A program made the position numbers and the translations under genes. From contig NC_092665.1 in NCBI RefSeq assembly GCF_032118995.1, positions 13,963,012 through 14,027,011 of the forward strand: 64,000 bases of DNA. Reading direction: 5' to 3'. Below are positions 1-13,534 of the stretch, one piece after another. A model generated the notes under the pieces. That model was given only the letters and a program-made list of their open reading frames with translations, made no database searches and was not told the origin of the DNA. The stretch comes from Asterias amurensis. Its lineage: Eukaryota; Echinodermata; Asteroidea; Forcipulatida; Asteriidae. Every line of letters begins with the position of its first letter. The stretch's first letter is position 1.

Positions 1-2579
1 ATACTAGCCTAGGTTCCATTTCCTTCACATGATTTTGCATTAAAAGTTTCTTTTAAACCTTCATCTGGTTGCTGCTCATTGAAAAAGTCAAGGCTCCACG
101 GCCTTTCAACCGGTACATACTTCACTACGTTAACACATCAACATGCAATTCATTTCCTTATCAACTGTACACCTTTTATGCAACTAAAGCTTTCAATCAG
201 TTTCAAAAGATCGTTTTTATGTGATCTCACACGTAACGTCGATCCTTTGTGCCGACTGAACTGACGAAGTACAAACAAGCTACATAAAGTGAGACCTGAA
301 CACTGAGCTTATGACTTTACCAGACTGTAGCTCGGAAAAGCTTTACATACATGAGCAGAAATTCAAAACACTAAATGGATATTTCCCCCAGGCAGAAAAC
401 TAAAAAACAACCCTATGAAAAAGAGAGACAAACAAAATGGAAGAGTTCTTTGCAGTGTTGTAACCAGGCAGGACCCTTGCCCGCCCTTTTTACCCGCCCA
501 AACCTGCCCCCACCCCCACCATGGGATGTTTGGGTTTGCCATTGATTCTTTGAACTGATAAAATGATACCTAATGTCTAATATTTTACTAATATTTTACA
601 TTCCCAAGAACCTTTAAAATAACTTCAAATTCTAGACTCGTTCATTTTCAGCTTATTCCTGATAAAGTAGACAAGATCCACATGGAAGAGTTAGAAAATG
701 ACAACGAGAAAAAACAACAACAAAAACTAAACAATACAAGCTATACAATTTATTTTGTGGACCACCCTCAAGCGCCAAACATACATCCAACCAGGTCCCA
801 GCCAACCAACAATATTGATAATAAAATTACCGAAATGACCGTGATTGACCGTGTCAGATAATTGACTCCAGCAATGGAGAGATTCGCCAGGCCTAAATTT
901 GAGTTGTGTTCCTACAATTGTAAGTGGAGTACTCTTCATTTTTGAAATATGAGGGTTTTGTCTGGCCGTCTCTGTTCACTTATAAAGAAATATTTAAAAA
1001 CCCATAAATTTATATATTTCTAACAATTATTCCAATAGATGTTAAATTTGCATCGGGGGATAAAGCATATTCATTTTGGTTTTTACCCATATACACTGAT
1101 GTGTGTACGCACATACTTAGTACTTTCCTCATTTCTGTAAAAACAACCACAAAATTATTCTACAATCCTCCCATGTAAAATTTGCTCCTTTGCAAGATTC
1201 CATTCTCCCCCGTCTCGGCAGACATAAGAGAAAAGGGGCCACCAAGGCAGTATCGAATTAACTAACAAAGACGATTCTATTCCAGACACAAGAAAAACTG
1301 GGTGGACCGTGATCGGAAGGTCGAATAGAAATAATGTCAAAGAGTCGTTGAAGATGTGTGGGCGTTTTTTTTAAAGTTTTTTTTTAAGTCAGTTGTAATC
1401 AAGTGAAAATAATAATATAAGCCTCAACTGTCAATTGACACCAGTGGCAGCGCACACCTATGGCCAAAAAGAAAAAAAGTTTATCATCTGGGTTTTCCAA
1501 AAAAGAGGAGGACGAGTCCCTTTTTATTTATTTCAAAGGTGGCCGCCAAGCATTTCAATTTAAACTGGCCAACATTTCTCCACTTTAAAATCACTTCTTT
1601 ATGTAGTTCTTAGATTACAAATACACAGAAAATGTCTTTTAAAAACATGTTAAATAAAAAAGAAAAAAAAAAGAAAAAAAGATGCAGCCTCAAAAAAGGG
1701 GATGACCAACTGTTTTTTTATTTTATTAGGCCTATCCTAGCGAGTGAGAACCCAACTCCCCCACAAGACGATATGGATTTAAAATAGTCAGTGGGTGTAC
1801 ATACCCTATTACACCCACTCATGACAGTATCCACCTACCTCCATGGTACACGTGGGTATGTGATAACCACCCTGAACTAATAATGAGTGTTAAGCTTGCG
1901 GGTACGAAGCCTACTTCCAGACAATTTATCTTTGGGTTTTAAAAGCCCTACTCTGCAATCTGGGGTGTTCCATATGGTTTTATCTTCGGTTTCTTACAAG
2001 CTTGATCTATGCTGTTAAATATCATTTAAAAAAAAAATTATTGAAAATATTTATTTGGGGTGGTTTCTGGTGGTCAAAAAATTAATTACACTAATATTAA
2101 TAATTGGAAATACACAGTGATACAGCTTGTTGTGTTTCCAGTCAAAGCACCCTACAAAATAAAGCAATAATTTCCTCTTAAAACTCTCAACAGAAACTAG
2201 TTTTAAGTGGATTGGTCACTAAATAAACTTTCCACTGTGTCTAGTCATAGAATTTAGAAGGAAGTCCAAGGTGTAATTTTCCCCTCCCCAAACAGTCAGT
2301 CAGAAAAAAAGAAAAGAAAAAAAGGGAAACACAAGAAGAGAAGAAAAAAAAAAACATAAAATACCACAAAGTTATCAGATGTTTACACAGCATTGTAAAC
2401 GCAGATAAAGAAAATTTACATCATAATCGAGAATTATCACCAATCTATTTGACTTCTCCTGACACTAAACACCCTAAAGTTCTAAAAGCCCAACGACAAA
2501 CATGTCCCCCAGAGTAAACAGAGACTAGTCCGAGTCCAGAGAGTCATAATCAAACCCTTCTTATAAATCCTAAAAGGAA
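1..2579. other. No gene seen; AT-rich non-coding DNA
   Basis: No ORF here has splice context or a recognisable protein. The stretch is AT-rich with many A and T runs. Around 1,038-1,130 it matches the segment near 25,745-25,820 and, more weakly, 38,700-38,745 (shared GGTTTTTACCCATA and GATGTGTG words), so it holds a SINE-type repeat fragment. It could be long 3' UTR or intergenic DNA of a leftward gene; the sequence does not decide. Confidence 0.5.
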
Positions 2580-2926
2580 ACAGACAGTGAACACCTTCGG
2601 TAATTGTCAAAGACCAGGATCCGAACGTGCATAAAATACCTAACCTGCGAAAATTTGGTCATCGAAGTTGCAGGAGAATAATGAAAGAAAAAAACACCCC
2701 AGTTGCACAAATTTGTGTGCTTTCAGATACCTAATAAAAGGTTTAAGGCCTGAAGTCTTTTAATATTTAAGTGAGAAATTACCTCTTTTTCAAAAACTAT
2801 TACTTCAGAGGGAGCCGTGTCTCACAATGCAATATGCTGTCAACAACTCTCCATTACTCATTACCAAGCAACTTTTTATGCAAACAATTATATTGAGTAA
2901 TTACCAATAGTGTCCAGTGACTTTAA
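2580..2926. repeat. Family A MITE-like element
   Basis: It starts with GTGAACACCTTCGGTAATTG and ends with GTGTCCAGTGACTTTAA. Its internal blocks (GAGGGAGCCGT..CTCACAATG, TCTCCATTACTCATTACCAAG, GAGTAATTACCAATAGTGTCC) recur more than fifteen times in the window. There is no coding capacity, so it is non-autonomous. Confidence 0.75.
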
Positions 2927-3589
2927 TGTGTGGGTGAGGGGGGGGGGGGGGGGGTTCTTGACAGTTTTTTTCCAGAGTGGTCATGACTCATCAACGGGAT
3001 GCCACATGGAGTATCATCATGTGATCGGTCGTTTTTAATCCTACACATTTTTCTTCTTCTTCTTCTGAATCATTAAAGCTCTTTTGGAATGTGGGTTACT
3101 AGGTTAATGGGATTAACGGCCAGCCTCGAAACAACCCCGATGGCAAACACAGCGATTGCCACGTGGTGCCCTGTTCTTTTTCTGTGGTGCCTCTTGCAAT
3201 GTTCCCTCATAGTAGAAAGTTGATGCACCCCCTTCAAAAATGAAATTCAAGGCCAGTAATGGTCTGTCACTTCATCAAGAGATTTGATTGAGGTTTGAGC
3301 CCCCCCCCCCCCCAAATAAAAAAAGGCACAAGAAAACGTTTTGTTTGGGTTCTAAACATTCACAGAGCTTCAAACATTGCATTTGCATGGTGCAGTCAGG
3401 AAGATTTTGTACACCAATTACTGGGGAGACACTCGTAATTACATCCATTACACGAGAGAAAAAGTTTCTACAATCAGGGAGATTTTAAAGTTTGTTCGTC
3501 AGAACATGGAAAGAATGGTTTACTTTCAGGGAACTTTCAACTGAATCAGGGAGATTTGGCCGAGCTGTCCAAGCCCCTTTCACAAGAGA

Positions 3590-3755
3590 GCAATTTAGCA
3601 AGGGAACCTTGCTAAATTGTAGCATGGTTATACAATTTTACAGAATGTACCTCGGGTGAAAGGACAGCAATTTGTTCTACTGTCCAAGTTCTCTTGCAAA
3701 ATCTTGTCAAACATTGCTACATTTTACAACCTTGCTAAAATTAAGCAAGGGACCC
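3590..3755. repeat. Short inverted-repeat element with perfect hairpin
   Basis: 3,592-3,620 is a perfect 13-bp stem with a 3-nt loop (CAATTTAGCAAGG / CCTTGCTAAATTG). A related inverted pair, CCTTGCT..AGCAAGG, lies at about 3,731-3,751, followed by TTAAATTGCTG. This looks like a small fold-back element; no second copy was noticed. Confidence 0.5.
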
Positions 3756-4309
3756 CAGTTAAATTGCTGTCGAGTGAATAGCACTTTGAAAAGCTTCTTT
3801 CTCTGAAGGCCTCAATTCTAAGAACCTACAAAATAATCCAAAACCTATCAATTACCCTACACTATGTACAAAGCAACGTGTATGAAAACAAATCTGTGAT
3901 TAACCTGGCAGTCAACTTCTCCGAAAACATACGCCAAACTTAAGAGCGGCCCAATTCCATCATACTCCTCTAACAAAACGGCCACTTCTACAGTGCGTGA
4001 GCTGTACACGTTATTTGACACAAGCGTACGCCACCTTGTCCAACTAAATAGGTGGGGGCCTAAGGCTAGTATAATCACCCACTTGCCAATCCCTACGATC
4101 GAGAAGTAAATCGCCCGCAAGGCACAGAGATTAAAATATCATCTTGACAAGTCAGATTTTCCCTTAGGCAGTGTAACAAGGTTTACCATGCAGCAATCTT
4201 TTCATCGCCACTAAATAACGGACAATATCTCCTCCCCCCCCCCCACTGAATTCAACATTTCTGTCCATTGATACCAAGAATTGGGAAATACCACCAGTAC
4301 ACAGATGCA

Positions 4310-4628
4310 CGCCTTAAATGCACTGGACACACTTGTTATTTGGTACTAATTTGAACAATCTTGGTTGTTGAAGTTGTGAGAGAATAACGGAAGAAAAAAA
4401 AACCCCACCCTTGTCGCACAAGTTTTGTGCTTTCAGATGCTTGAATTCGAGACCTCTGCAGAGGTCTCCAATTTAATTCAATTATTTGTGTGAGAAATTA
4501 CTTCTTTCTAAGGAGCTGTTTCTCACGATGTTTTATACTATCAACAGCTCTCCATTGCTCATTACTAAGTAAGTTTTTATGCCAACAATGATTTGAGTAA
4601 TTATCAATAGTCTCCAACGCCTTTAAAC
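4310..4628. repeat. Family A MITE-like element
   Basis: It begins TGCACTGGACACACTTG and ends TCTCCAACGCCTTTAAA. It contains the 20-bp perfect palindrome GAGACCTCTGCAGAGGTCTC at about 4,449-4,468, a position where other family copies carry a longer GAGACCTC..GAGGTCTC inverted pair. Confidence 0.75.
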
Positions 4629-7600
4629 TTCGCTCTTAAAGGAGCACAGCAATAGTTAGGGGCACTTATGGGGAATATGCAAGTTTGTATACAAAACAAA
4701 TATTCGCCCTTATTCCTGATGATTTTGATAGATCACTCACTTTTCTAATTTGCTGAAATAAAAATTCTCTTGAAAAAATCACAAACTCTATGAAATCACA
4801 AACTCTATGAAATTTGCTCCTTTTCAAAAGTGTTTAAGTACGGGTGAAGAATAAAAAATACTCAAAGTGGTGCTGAACAAGAATTAATGATGCGTGCGAT
4901 TCAAATGCTAGCACATTTGAAATTAACAAACAATCAGTGACTATTTTATGACCAAACATTACACACGTCTGAACTATTTCATGTCTGAACTCAACTCTAA
5001 ACACATCTGTCTGAATACATTAACAAGCTTGTCAATTCAGATTAGAATTTAAACACAAATATATAAAAAAGAAATAGGAAAAAAAGAAAAAAAACCTAAT
5101 TTGTACACAATCAATATTGGATTGACTGTATATAAGCAAGTATGACAAATTTCTGCAGTGAGTTGTAAAAGAATTGCAGATACAACAATTTGTTGTTTTT
5201 AACAGTCAAGTTAAAAACCCAAGACGCCCATCCAACAAGAGTACAGTTTCAAGGATCGTTCAATTTTTAAGTTCAATATCTGTGGAGCTGACTGTTTACC
5301 GGCAAAAGCATATTCTAGACTGTACAGGCTACTAGACTGCCAGCACAATTTACTGTCAAAGCTCCAATCCAAGACCAACAGAAAACAAATAAAAATACAA
5401 CAACAAAAGCTGCTTCATACAGAACTTTTTGTTTGCTCTCAAAAAGTCTACTATCCAGTTTCTGTAAGTCCAGAAACTAGAATTCCGTCATAATTCGCAC
5501 AAATCCATGTTAAATATTGTATGTTTATTTTACGACACTGATGAAAACAATTCACCAACGACTGAAATTACATTGAAAACATCTCAAAATTACTACAGAA
5601 ATTGAAAGGAATCAGGAGAGTAGAAAAAAGCATGGAAAATGTAACTCCAATTGCCTTCAACAAAGCCTCCCCAATAAGGGAGGGGAAAACAAATTTTGGT
5701 GATTATAAGCCGATAAAAATGCTAATTATATGCATCGTGTATGAGGGGGGGGGGGGGGCTTTACCATTAACATAAAAACGTTACCTTGGTTAAATTACCC
5801 TAGATATTCAATGAGTACTCTATTTATCATGTGTGTCATACATACAGTGTACAAACGCTTGACATTCATCTCACCACCAAACATGAAATGTTACTTGTCA
5901 TTTTGAAAAAAAAAAAAGGAAAAAAAAAAAACATTTCTCCGGTATATTATGGAGACCAAGAATGACACAATCACACACAAGTCACTAATAATTTCAATTT
6001 GATCAGAAAATGTTTTTTAAACATTTATAATAAAAAAAAAAAATATATTTTTGTTTTTTGAACAATTGTTTTTTTTTTCAGTGTATTTTTTTTAGTCATT
6101 CATACTGCTTTAGTGTTAACAATTTAAGACAGTCTGTTTTTGCAAGGATGATGTCATTAAACAAAAAAAAAAACAGCCAGTTGTTTGGCTAAATTTTTTG
6201 GTTGTAGAAAAAAAGGGGGCAAAAAAAACAGGTTAGAAGAAAAACGAAAATTTGTTCCAAGGAAATACATTTCAAGTTTGATGGTGAGTTTTTTGTTTTC
6301 TACCTGGACTTGTACATCACATCGATGCTGTTCGCCCGTCCACTCACAGACCACGAGTCACGTCCATCTGATCGATCCATCCCTTGTCCATCCCACGACG
6401 ACAGCGGCAGCGGTGGTCATCCTCCTTCTCTGGCAAGCTGCTCATCCACACCTGTTGATGTCGCTCATCAGCTTAGTGGATCCACTCCTTGACCTGTACT
6501 TCCACTCATTATATCCACAAGGGGCAGTCCCAAAAATATAATCTGCACCCAACATAGCTTAGAATAGATAACACAAGACAAACATTATTAGATTATAACA
6601 AACATCCATGTAGGATTTAAAGCGATATTTCCCAACGTAATTTGTGAAAAACAACCAATTTCCAGTCGGACTCTGAAGTGAAATACAAGATTACATTTCA
6701 ATGCACCACATTTTACCAGGAGATGCTTAACCAGGTCTTTACATGGATGCGTATCGATATACCGGATTTTCAAAATCAAACGATATTTTACACAGGCTCG
6801 TGTGATGATGAAAACGCCTTCAGCAAAAGTGAAACTTTTTTTTTTTTTTTTTTAAACACTCCATTTTTTCTTCGTTTAAATCCGTGGACCAGAAAAACTC
6901 ACATCTAAATTAAATTTTCATACAATCTGAAATTCACATCACCACAAAATACAAACTTCTAAAGCAAATGACACCAGTTCAACCAATATTTTTCTGCGGC
7001 ACAAAAAATTAAATGAGTAAAATTTGGCAGGCACTGGTAGTTTTATGCCATCCGCAAAACACACCCCACCCAAAAGACAAACACTAATTCTGGAAACGCA
7101 TTCTTCCCCAAATACATGAGTCAGTTTCTGAAGACCGTCTGAAAACATGAAATTATCAAACAAATTGAAAAAAAACAAAAACATCAACAAACAAAACAGG
7201 AAGCCAAAGCAGGGTGCATTAAATCGGCCCGATGCATCCACCATATTGTCCCTGTCCTAGTTCTCCACACATTTAATGAATACTTAATTAAAAAGATCAC
7301 ATGACACAGCAGAGCCGCGAGCCCCCCAACCCGGAGGCGATCCGTCGTCGCATCAACGAAAAAAAACCACATCCTCCTAAGAAGAGTTTGATGATGTGGC
7401 CTTCATCCAGCGTTGATTTCTTGTGGCGCACTCAGCCCAGTAAGCGCTGAATCATCAATGGGCTAGCAGTAGGTTTTTCGAACACAGTGCTGTCACTGCC
7501 ATGGCTTTGCTTCAACTGATCGCCCAATAACACACGTGCTTCATTTACGTACCAACGTTTGCTACTACTACTATTACTAGTACTACTATACACACATGAC

Positions 7601-8734
7601 CTAAGCATTCTGAATGGACCCATGAAACTGACACCACGCCCCTCACTCAATCACCATCCACCGAATTTAGCAAAGCTGATTGACGTCATACTCACAGTAT
7701 TTTCCCCCCTTGTCAGTCTGTCCCCGTCCTTTGCTTTTTGTCAATAAAAACACGCCCAGAAAAAGAAAAAAAACATCACTGTAGAGTGACTCAAAGTCAC
7801 CTGGCCGCTGAGTGTCAAGGTAACTAGGTGGAGGATAATAATATTAGTGGAGGGTGAATTCTATTCATACATGTGACTAGACTGGCTGGTTCCATTTGGC
7901 ACCAGGGGGGGTGTGAAATGCACAATGGACTGTTCCGGGTCGGTCTGTTGGTGGTAGAGCATTGCTTTCATTATTGGGCTCGCGTTTACTCTACCTCTAT
8001 TACAAAGTACGCCCACGTGAAAGCGCAGATCATGTTTGTCTGGCCTCAGTCATTATTTATTTAGGGCAAGAAACACATAAGTTTCTTGACAAAAGAACTT
8101 TTCTGACTGATTGACTAAGTTTAACATAACCCCCCCCCCCCCTCTTCAACAAGTTTTCTAAAAACCCGACACACAATGTGCAAACCAGATCTTGTGACAA
8201 CTTTTACAGGAATTGAAGGACTAAAATGCCTAAAATACAGTGTAAGAGTTCAGTTCGATGTTGGACGCCCATGAATGAAAGTGTTTGCCGTCTATTTACC
8301 CAAGCCGGGGGAGAACTTGGGGGCTATCCTAAATTATGTTTTAGAAGTTTACAAGCGTCAGGTTTGCTGACGAGTTACAGAGGTAAAGGAAGTTCTGCAA
8401 AACTAGGCCACTGGAGCAAAAAAAAAAAAAAGGCCACGGCTTCAGCTTGTCGACTTATTATTTACCAGCCACTGACTTCTAGCAAAGTTTTCCTTTTTAT
8501 ATATGACAGCAAGGATATTTTCTTAAACATTATTGTCAAAACCGTACTGGCAGGGTTGGCCCTTCCAACCTTTTTTTTTAGAAACTGGCCAGCAGGCCCA
8601 CCAGTGGACGCTTTTCACTAATCCACTAGCTTTTTCACTCGCCCATATTTCATATTCAAATACAGATGTTTTGCAATACCAAACTAGCCGCCGCACAACT
8701 TACACATGTACATGTAGAGTAAAAGTTTTACTGG
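4629..8734. other. No supported gene; homopolymer-rich DNA
   Basis: The stretch contains G, A and T homopolymer runs (for example about 5,746-5,758 and 5,908-5,932). 7,250-7,800 is richer in CpG than its surroundings. It contains a dyad GTGACTCAAAGTCAC at 7,786-7,800 (AP-1-like half sites) and a good minus-strand donor (ACT|GTGAGT) near 7,695, so a promoter or leader exon is possible. No downstream coding exon was convincing. Confidence 0.4.
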
Positions 8735-8910
8735 TCCTGCCCCCGATTTCACGAAACTCATCGCAAGCAGCGACGCATCGTAGGGTTTGCGATGCGTCGC
8801 AGACCTATAAGACACGTCGCGGCTGCGACGAGTTCGCAACTTACGATGTGTAACCGGTCGCAACTTGCACTTGCGATGCGTCGCAACGCTTCGTGAAATC
8901 GGGGGCAGGA
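8735..8910. repeat. MITE with perfect 21-bp terminal inverted repeats
   Basis: The left end TCCTGCCCCCGATTTCACGA and the right end TCGTGAAATCGGGGGCAGGA are exact reverse complements, plus one more matching base inside. The 176-bp element is CpG-rich, with repeated TGCGATGCGTCGCA words in both orientations. The GATTTCACGAA end resembles family D (GATTTCACAAAG). A poly-C/poly-A run follows at about 8,970-9,002. Confidence 0.85.
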
Positions 8911-9002
8911 GTGTTTTAACTTATCTATGAGAGAAAGTTGTCTTGGCACTGCAGCTTTCCAAACCTGCCCCCCCCCCCCCAAAAAAAAAAAAAAAAAAAA
9001 AA

Positions 9003-12000
9003 GCATGAAACTACAGCTAAGGGCTTTGGCCTATTTACATTATTAAATGAACAAAATTTATAAAGTACATTCCCATCCATTCATTACTAACCATCCTGTG
9101 CCGGGCCTTTGAATATGAGTTTGTAGAATGGCACCCTGACCATTTTTTAAGACAAAAAATATGCACATAAATATAGAGTAGAAAACGGAAATTAGTTACA
9201 GAATGTACAACAGGTGCTCTTTTCATGGGAAATTGATACAAAGAAACACACATGACCTTGTAATACATAAAAATGTATTACAAATTAGTTACACATCACA
9301 GTAAACTCATGCTACTGTTCTGTTTTTTTAGTAGAGAGTCTACACAATGTTTTCATAACTGGGTTAATTGATTGGAACACCCCCAAAACAACACATATTT
9401 TAATTTTATTTTATTGAGTGTTAAAAAAAGAATGGAATTTTAAATCAAATAACATTCTTTGAAGTACTATTTTGGACAAAACAAACCACAATTTAAAGTA
9501 TCACTGATGTATGCCATGTGGTTTTTCCGTTGGTTTTCCCCACAAACTTGACAGTTGGTTTACTGGGAGTTTACTGTGGTCTTAGGCTCTTGCTCCAATC
9601 TTGAATTTCGTTCTTGAAGGGGCACATCAATTTTCCTCAGACAAGGGAACTTAGTAAAGGGCACCAGTCCACAGCAAGGGCACAGGGCACCATGGCAATT
9701 GCTAGTGGATGGGTGTCGTGGGTAATTTCAAAGCCTGCTCCATGCTTAGGGAATCAATGTGTGGTGTAAAGGTTTTCAACTAGTGGTTTAATCCCAACGA
9801 GGCCTGGTTCTTGATAAATTTTAACGATACGAAGTTGAGGTAAATTATGCTGTGCGCGTATCGCGTGATGTGGCACAACTGTTTCAGCCTTTGGTCTCGA
9901 CCAATAGGAATGAAGAAACTGTCTTAAAAGAACAGGTGCAAGCTCGCGTGTCACGCCCATGTTTCAACACTTTTTACTGGTCATAACCAAAGGTTTATAC
10001 ACACCCACGTGACGCGCTCACCACCAAAAGGAATAGCGAAACTGTCTGAGGTATTTATGATTCAAGGAATGATTCTTGAAGCACAGGGCAAACTGTACAA
10101 AATTGAAGACAGGGAGCTCTAAAAGCCAGAGCCCAAACCCAGGTTAGGGGGGGGGGGGAGAGCCCCATGTCTCCATGGCTGCAAAAATGATGCAGTTGGA
10201 AAATGTCTTTCCAAAGCGGAATAATTAGTTTGCTTTTCCCAGCAATATTTAATCATTAACAGGCCGTCTGAAGTATCACGCCCACTCATTCACCCAGTTC
10301 TCTAAGTGTGTTTGGACAGCGAAGATAAAAATTGACAATTGACATCAACAGTTTGATGAGGTGATGGCAGGCCTTTATGCTTTTTTTTTTTGAAAGGGCG
10401 AGGGCACCAAGGCATTTTCTCCTTAGTAAAAATGGCACCTTGTGGGGAAATTGAAAATTTATACAGAAGGGCACCAAGGCGATGGTACGGGGGTGTGTAG
10501 AGTGGTCCCCTTTGTTGCCTCCGTGAAATATCATGCCTGTGATGGGTTAATTAAGTTTTTATTAGCTGGTTTACTTTATGGAACGGGTTCAAGTGTCTGC
10601 CACACAGAAACTTCCAAGGCCCAGTTTCTCAAAGCTGTTCAGCAGAAAATAAATTCTTGACAAATTTCTTTGCTTAGAAAGATATTGAGTGGGGCACCAG
10701 ACACAACAATGCTAAATTGATGTATCGTATGTGTAGGAAGAATTAAGAAACAGGACTGAGGGCTAAAATGTTCAAAAAAACTATAAAATTATTTCATTTC
10801 ATTATGTCATCAGGGCCAAATTTCACAGACCTTATTTACTCCATTGAGCAGAATAAAATCATGCTTTAACCGAAACAAGGTTACCAGCCAAAAATACCAA
10901 GTGCCATGCATTATTTCTGACTGGTATCCCAGTTAATCTTCCTAAAGTACACAAAATTGTAAGCGAAATCTTCTGCTTTTAGTAGCAATATGAAATTGCC
11001 CCCCCCCCCTGCCATCATCTTTAACGACTGTTTCTGATTTCTCTAAAAATGTTTCGAAACAAAATGCAAGTCCGAGCAAACCGATTACGTAATATTCAGC
11101 TTAATACAGAAACAAAGTTGTTACCCCCCCCCAAGACTTAATCACCAGTTTTACGAAGTAACTTGGGCCTGCTCTCTGAACTTTGTTTCATATTCCTTAG
11201 TAACATTCAATAGATTTTGACCATCAAACAATTGATTCTGAAAGTGTGTGCTTACCAAGATATAGGCCCGAGCCTTTACTCACATTTATATAAAAGAAAC
11301 AATATAAAGCATTACTGATGATATAAACAAATCTCAATTACATCCAGTCATCCAGACAAGCAGCATTTCCGTTGAAAAGTCAGTTTCTGCCAATAGGAAA
11401 AAAAAACCATCAATCTGTGGGCCCATGAGACACAATTTTTTATTAACATGTCCACATCTCTACCTTGTCTGGATTGCAGCCTCATCACACTTATCAAAAG
11501 TGAATGGCACCACCAAAGAACCTGCTGTACACCAGACTGATATAGTAGTATCTTCTCAAGTCTAAACAAGAGTATCCTACAGAGTAGGCCTCGCCATCAT
11601 CATAATTAAGCGGTCGCAACCGAGATTCCATTCACAACGTCACTAGTACTGTTAAGGCTATGTCATAATCCAATGTGCTCCACACAACACAGAAATGTCT
11701 CAGACCTACCAATTTTTATTTTAATCTTAAAACTTTCCACAAAATTATGTCACACAATTCTTGCTTTAAGATCAGTGCATGCTTACACATATTACGTCTT
11801 CCCACTTGTAATTCAAAGAATGCGAAAGATTTCCTTCAACAAAAAGAACTTGATGTAAAAAAAATTAGGCACATTTTTTCTCTCGGAAACTACACCCAAT
11901 TGAACTTTTAAACTCTACCTGCGTAGACGTGTCCAATAAGACCAACGTGATGGCTCAGAACTGGTCCCCACTTCTTTGATGGGTTCCCCAACACGCACAG

Positions 12001-13007
12001 TGTGCTACCCAACTGGGTGAAAGGGCTACCAGTTTAAGTGTAACACAATTGGCTACAACAAGCATACCAGGCATTCTGAGGGGGCGTTCAGGGGCATGGG
12101 AACCCAGTCTGGCACAAAGCAGACTGCTGGTCATGGAGCTATGCAGGGAATGTCATGACGTCAGTGGTACTGGCTGTTAGAACAGGGACTTTACTCACAA
12201 TGCATTTTGTTTGTGGTTTGGATCTTCATAAACTGGTATGACGCTCAGTTAGGCCAAGTAAAAAAAATACCTGTTTATTGTCCCCTCTCTCATCCTTCTT
12301 TGAGGCCACCTCCCTTTTTTATCTTATTTTCCTTTTTCTTTCTTTCAAAAAGACAAGTTGTCTGTGTATTTCTCATTATACTTACTGATCCTTTAAGAAC
12401 TTGAAAACTACATAAAGTGGGGATTTTAAAATGAAGAACTGCTGGACAACTTTATTTAAAATGCTTAGCAGCAACCTTCGTAAGAAATTTAAAAAATATA
12501 AAATAGAAAGGACCTCGTCCTCCCCCTTTTTAGGGCAAAACCTGGACCATCAACTGGTATTATTTTTACTTGGCCTTAATGCTTTCCATTTCCGTCCCAT
12601 TCAAAGCAGAACGTGCCAAATTATTCATGATGCACTATTCCCTCACTGAGGGGGTATTCAAAAAACGGAACAATCAGCTCCCCAACTTGCCCCAGTTATT
12701 TCCTCAGCACCCCCTCAGACACCAAAATTGGAAGAGTCCAACCCAGAAGAAGTCAATGCACTATATGCACTGATGCCTGAGCTCTGGATTGTTCCATAGC
12801 AACAATGGGGACTTTCAAACAATGCGTACTTTTCTTTTTACAGTCCATTGCATACTTTCATTTTCATTCATAAAAATCAAGTAACAGGTGGCACCAGTCT
12901 CTGGTTTTCTGGCCCAGTCTTTTAGGAGAGGAAACCTTCACTTCAATATTGCAAACTCTTATCATGGTCACCAAATACCCTACAACAACAGTAAGGCCAC
13001 TCAAAAT
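9003..13007. other. No supported gene
   Basis: AT-rich non-coding DNA with C homopolymers near 10,997 and 11,125. Two similar short segments (about 9,898-9,925 and 10,022-10,050, both with AAACTGTCT after an ACCAA..GGAAT word) suggest a decayed duplication. A minus-strand acceptor near 11,654 opens a short frame that stops quickly. Nothing resembles a known protein. Confidence 0.45.
10368..10540 (-). repeat. Family B repeat, reverse orientation
   Basis: It starts CAGGCCTTTATGC and ends ATCATGCCTG. It contains GGGCACCAAGGC and GTTGCCTCCGTGAA, the reverse complement of blocks in the copies at 13,008 and 23,060. Confidence 0.65.
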
Positions 13008-13219
13008 CAGGCCTGATACTACACAGAGGCAACGGAGGTGATTACCTCCATGCCCCCTGGTCATTGCCTTGGTGCCCTTGAAATGCTCCGACAGTAGAAA
13101 TTTAAAAATTTCCTCACAGGGTGCCCTTTACCAAGGAAAAAAGGTCTAGGTGCCCTTTACCAAGGAGAAAATGCCTAGGTGCCCCCGCCCTTTTTTAAAA
13201 ATGAAGCATGAAGGCCTGC
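13008..13219 (+). repeat. Family B repeat, uninterrupted copy
   Basis: It runs from CAGGCCTGATACT to GAAGGCCTG, with two TGCCCTTTACCAAGGA blocks. The sequence CATGCCCCCTGGTCATTGCC at about 13,049-13,068 is continuous here. In the copy at 23,060 a family F element sits at the same point. Confidence 0.7.
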
Positions 13220-13241
13220 AAATTAATTGTCAGCTGAAAAC

Positions 13242-13534
13242 TTACTTCGTAATTATGAGCAATTGAGAGCTGTTTATAGTATAAAACATCCCTCTGAGTT
13301 AACGTAGTTTAAGAGAAAGAGGTAACTTCTTACTCAAATGTATAAAGGACTTTGAACCTAAAGCCTTTTATTAGGCATCTGAACTGAACACACAAAGTAC
13401 TGCAACAAAGGTGTTTTTTGTCTTGCAAGATCGATGACCAATGAGCACAAAATATTCACAGGTTTGTTGTTTTATGTTGGGATACACCAAATGAGAAGAC
13501 TGGTCTACGACAATTACCAAACGTGTCCAGTGGC
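13242..13534 (+). repeat. Family A MITE-like element
   Basis: It shows the usual order: GAGAGCTGTTTATAGTATAAAACAT, AGAGGTAACTTCTTACTC, GATCGATGACCAATGAG, TCACAGGTTTGTTGTTTTATG and a GTGTCCAGTGGCTT end. Confidence 0.7.

Noticed and set aside
6185-6541. 118-codon plus-strand frame, and a minus-strand acceptor near 6,505 opening a 32-codon frame (YIFGTAPCGYNEWKYRS..)
   Set aside because: The plus frame is low-complexity. The minus frame could be a terminal exon, but I could not connect it to any upstream exon or recognise the protein.
7432-7650. 72-codon minus-strand frame ending RLLG
   Set aside because: It starts in a simple Ser-rich repeat (TAGTAG run), and there is no polypyrimidine tract or acceptor before the more complex part.
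11585-11655. Minus-strand terminal exon coding TSDVVNGISVATA then stop
   Set aside because: The acceptor is acceptable but the frame is only 13 codons and its phase does not match the candidate exon at 15,246.
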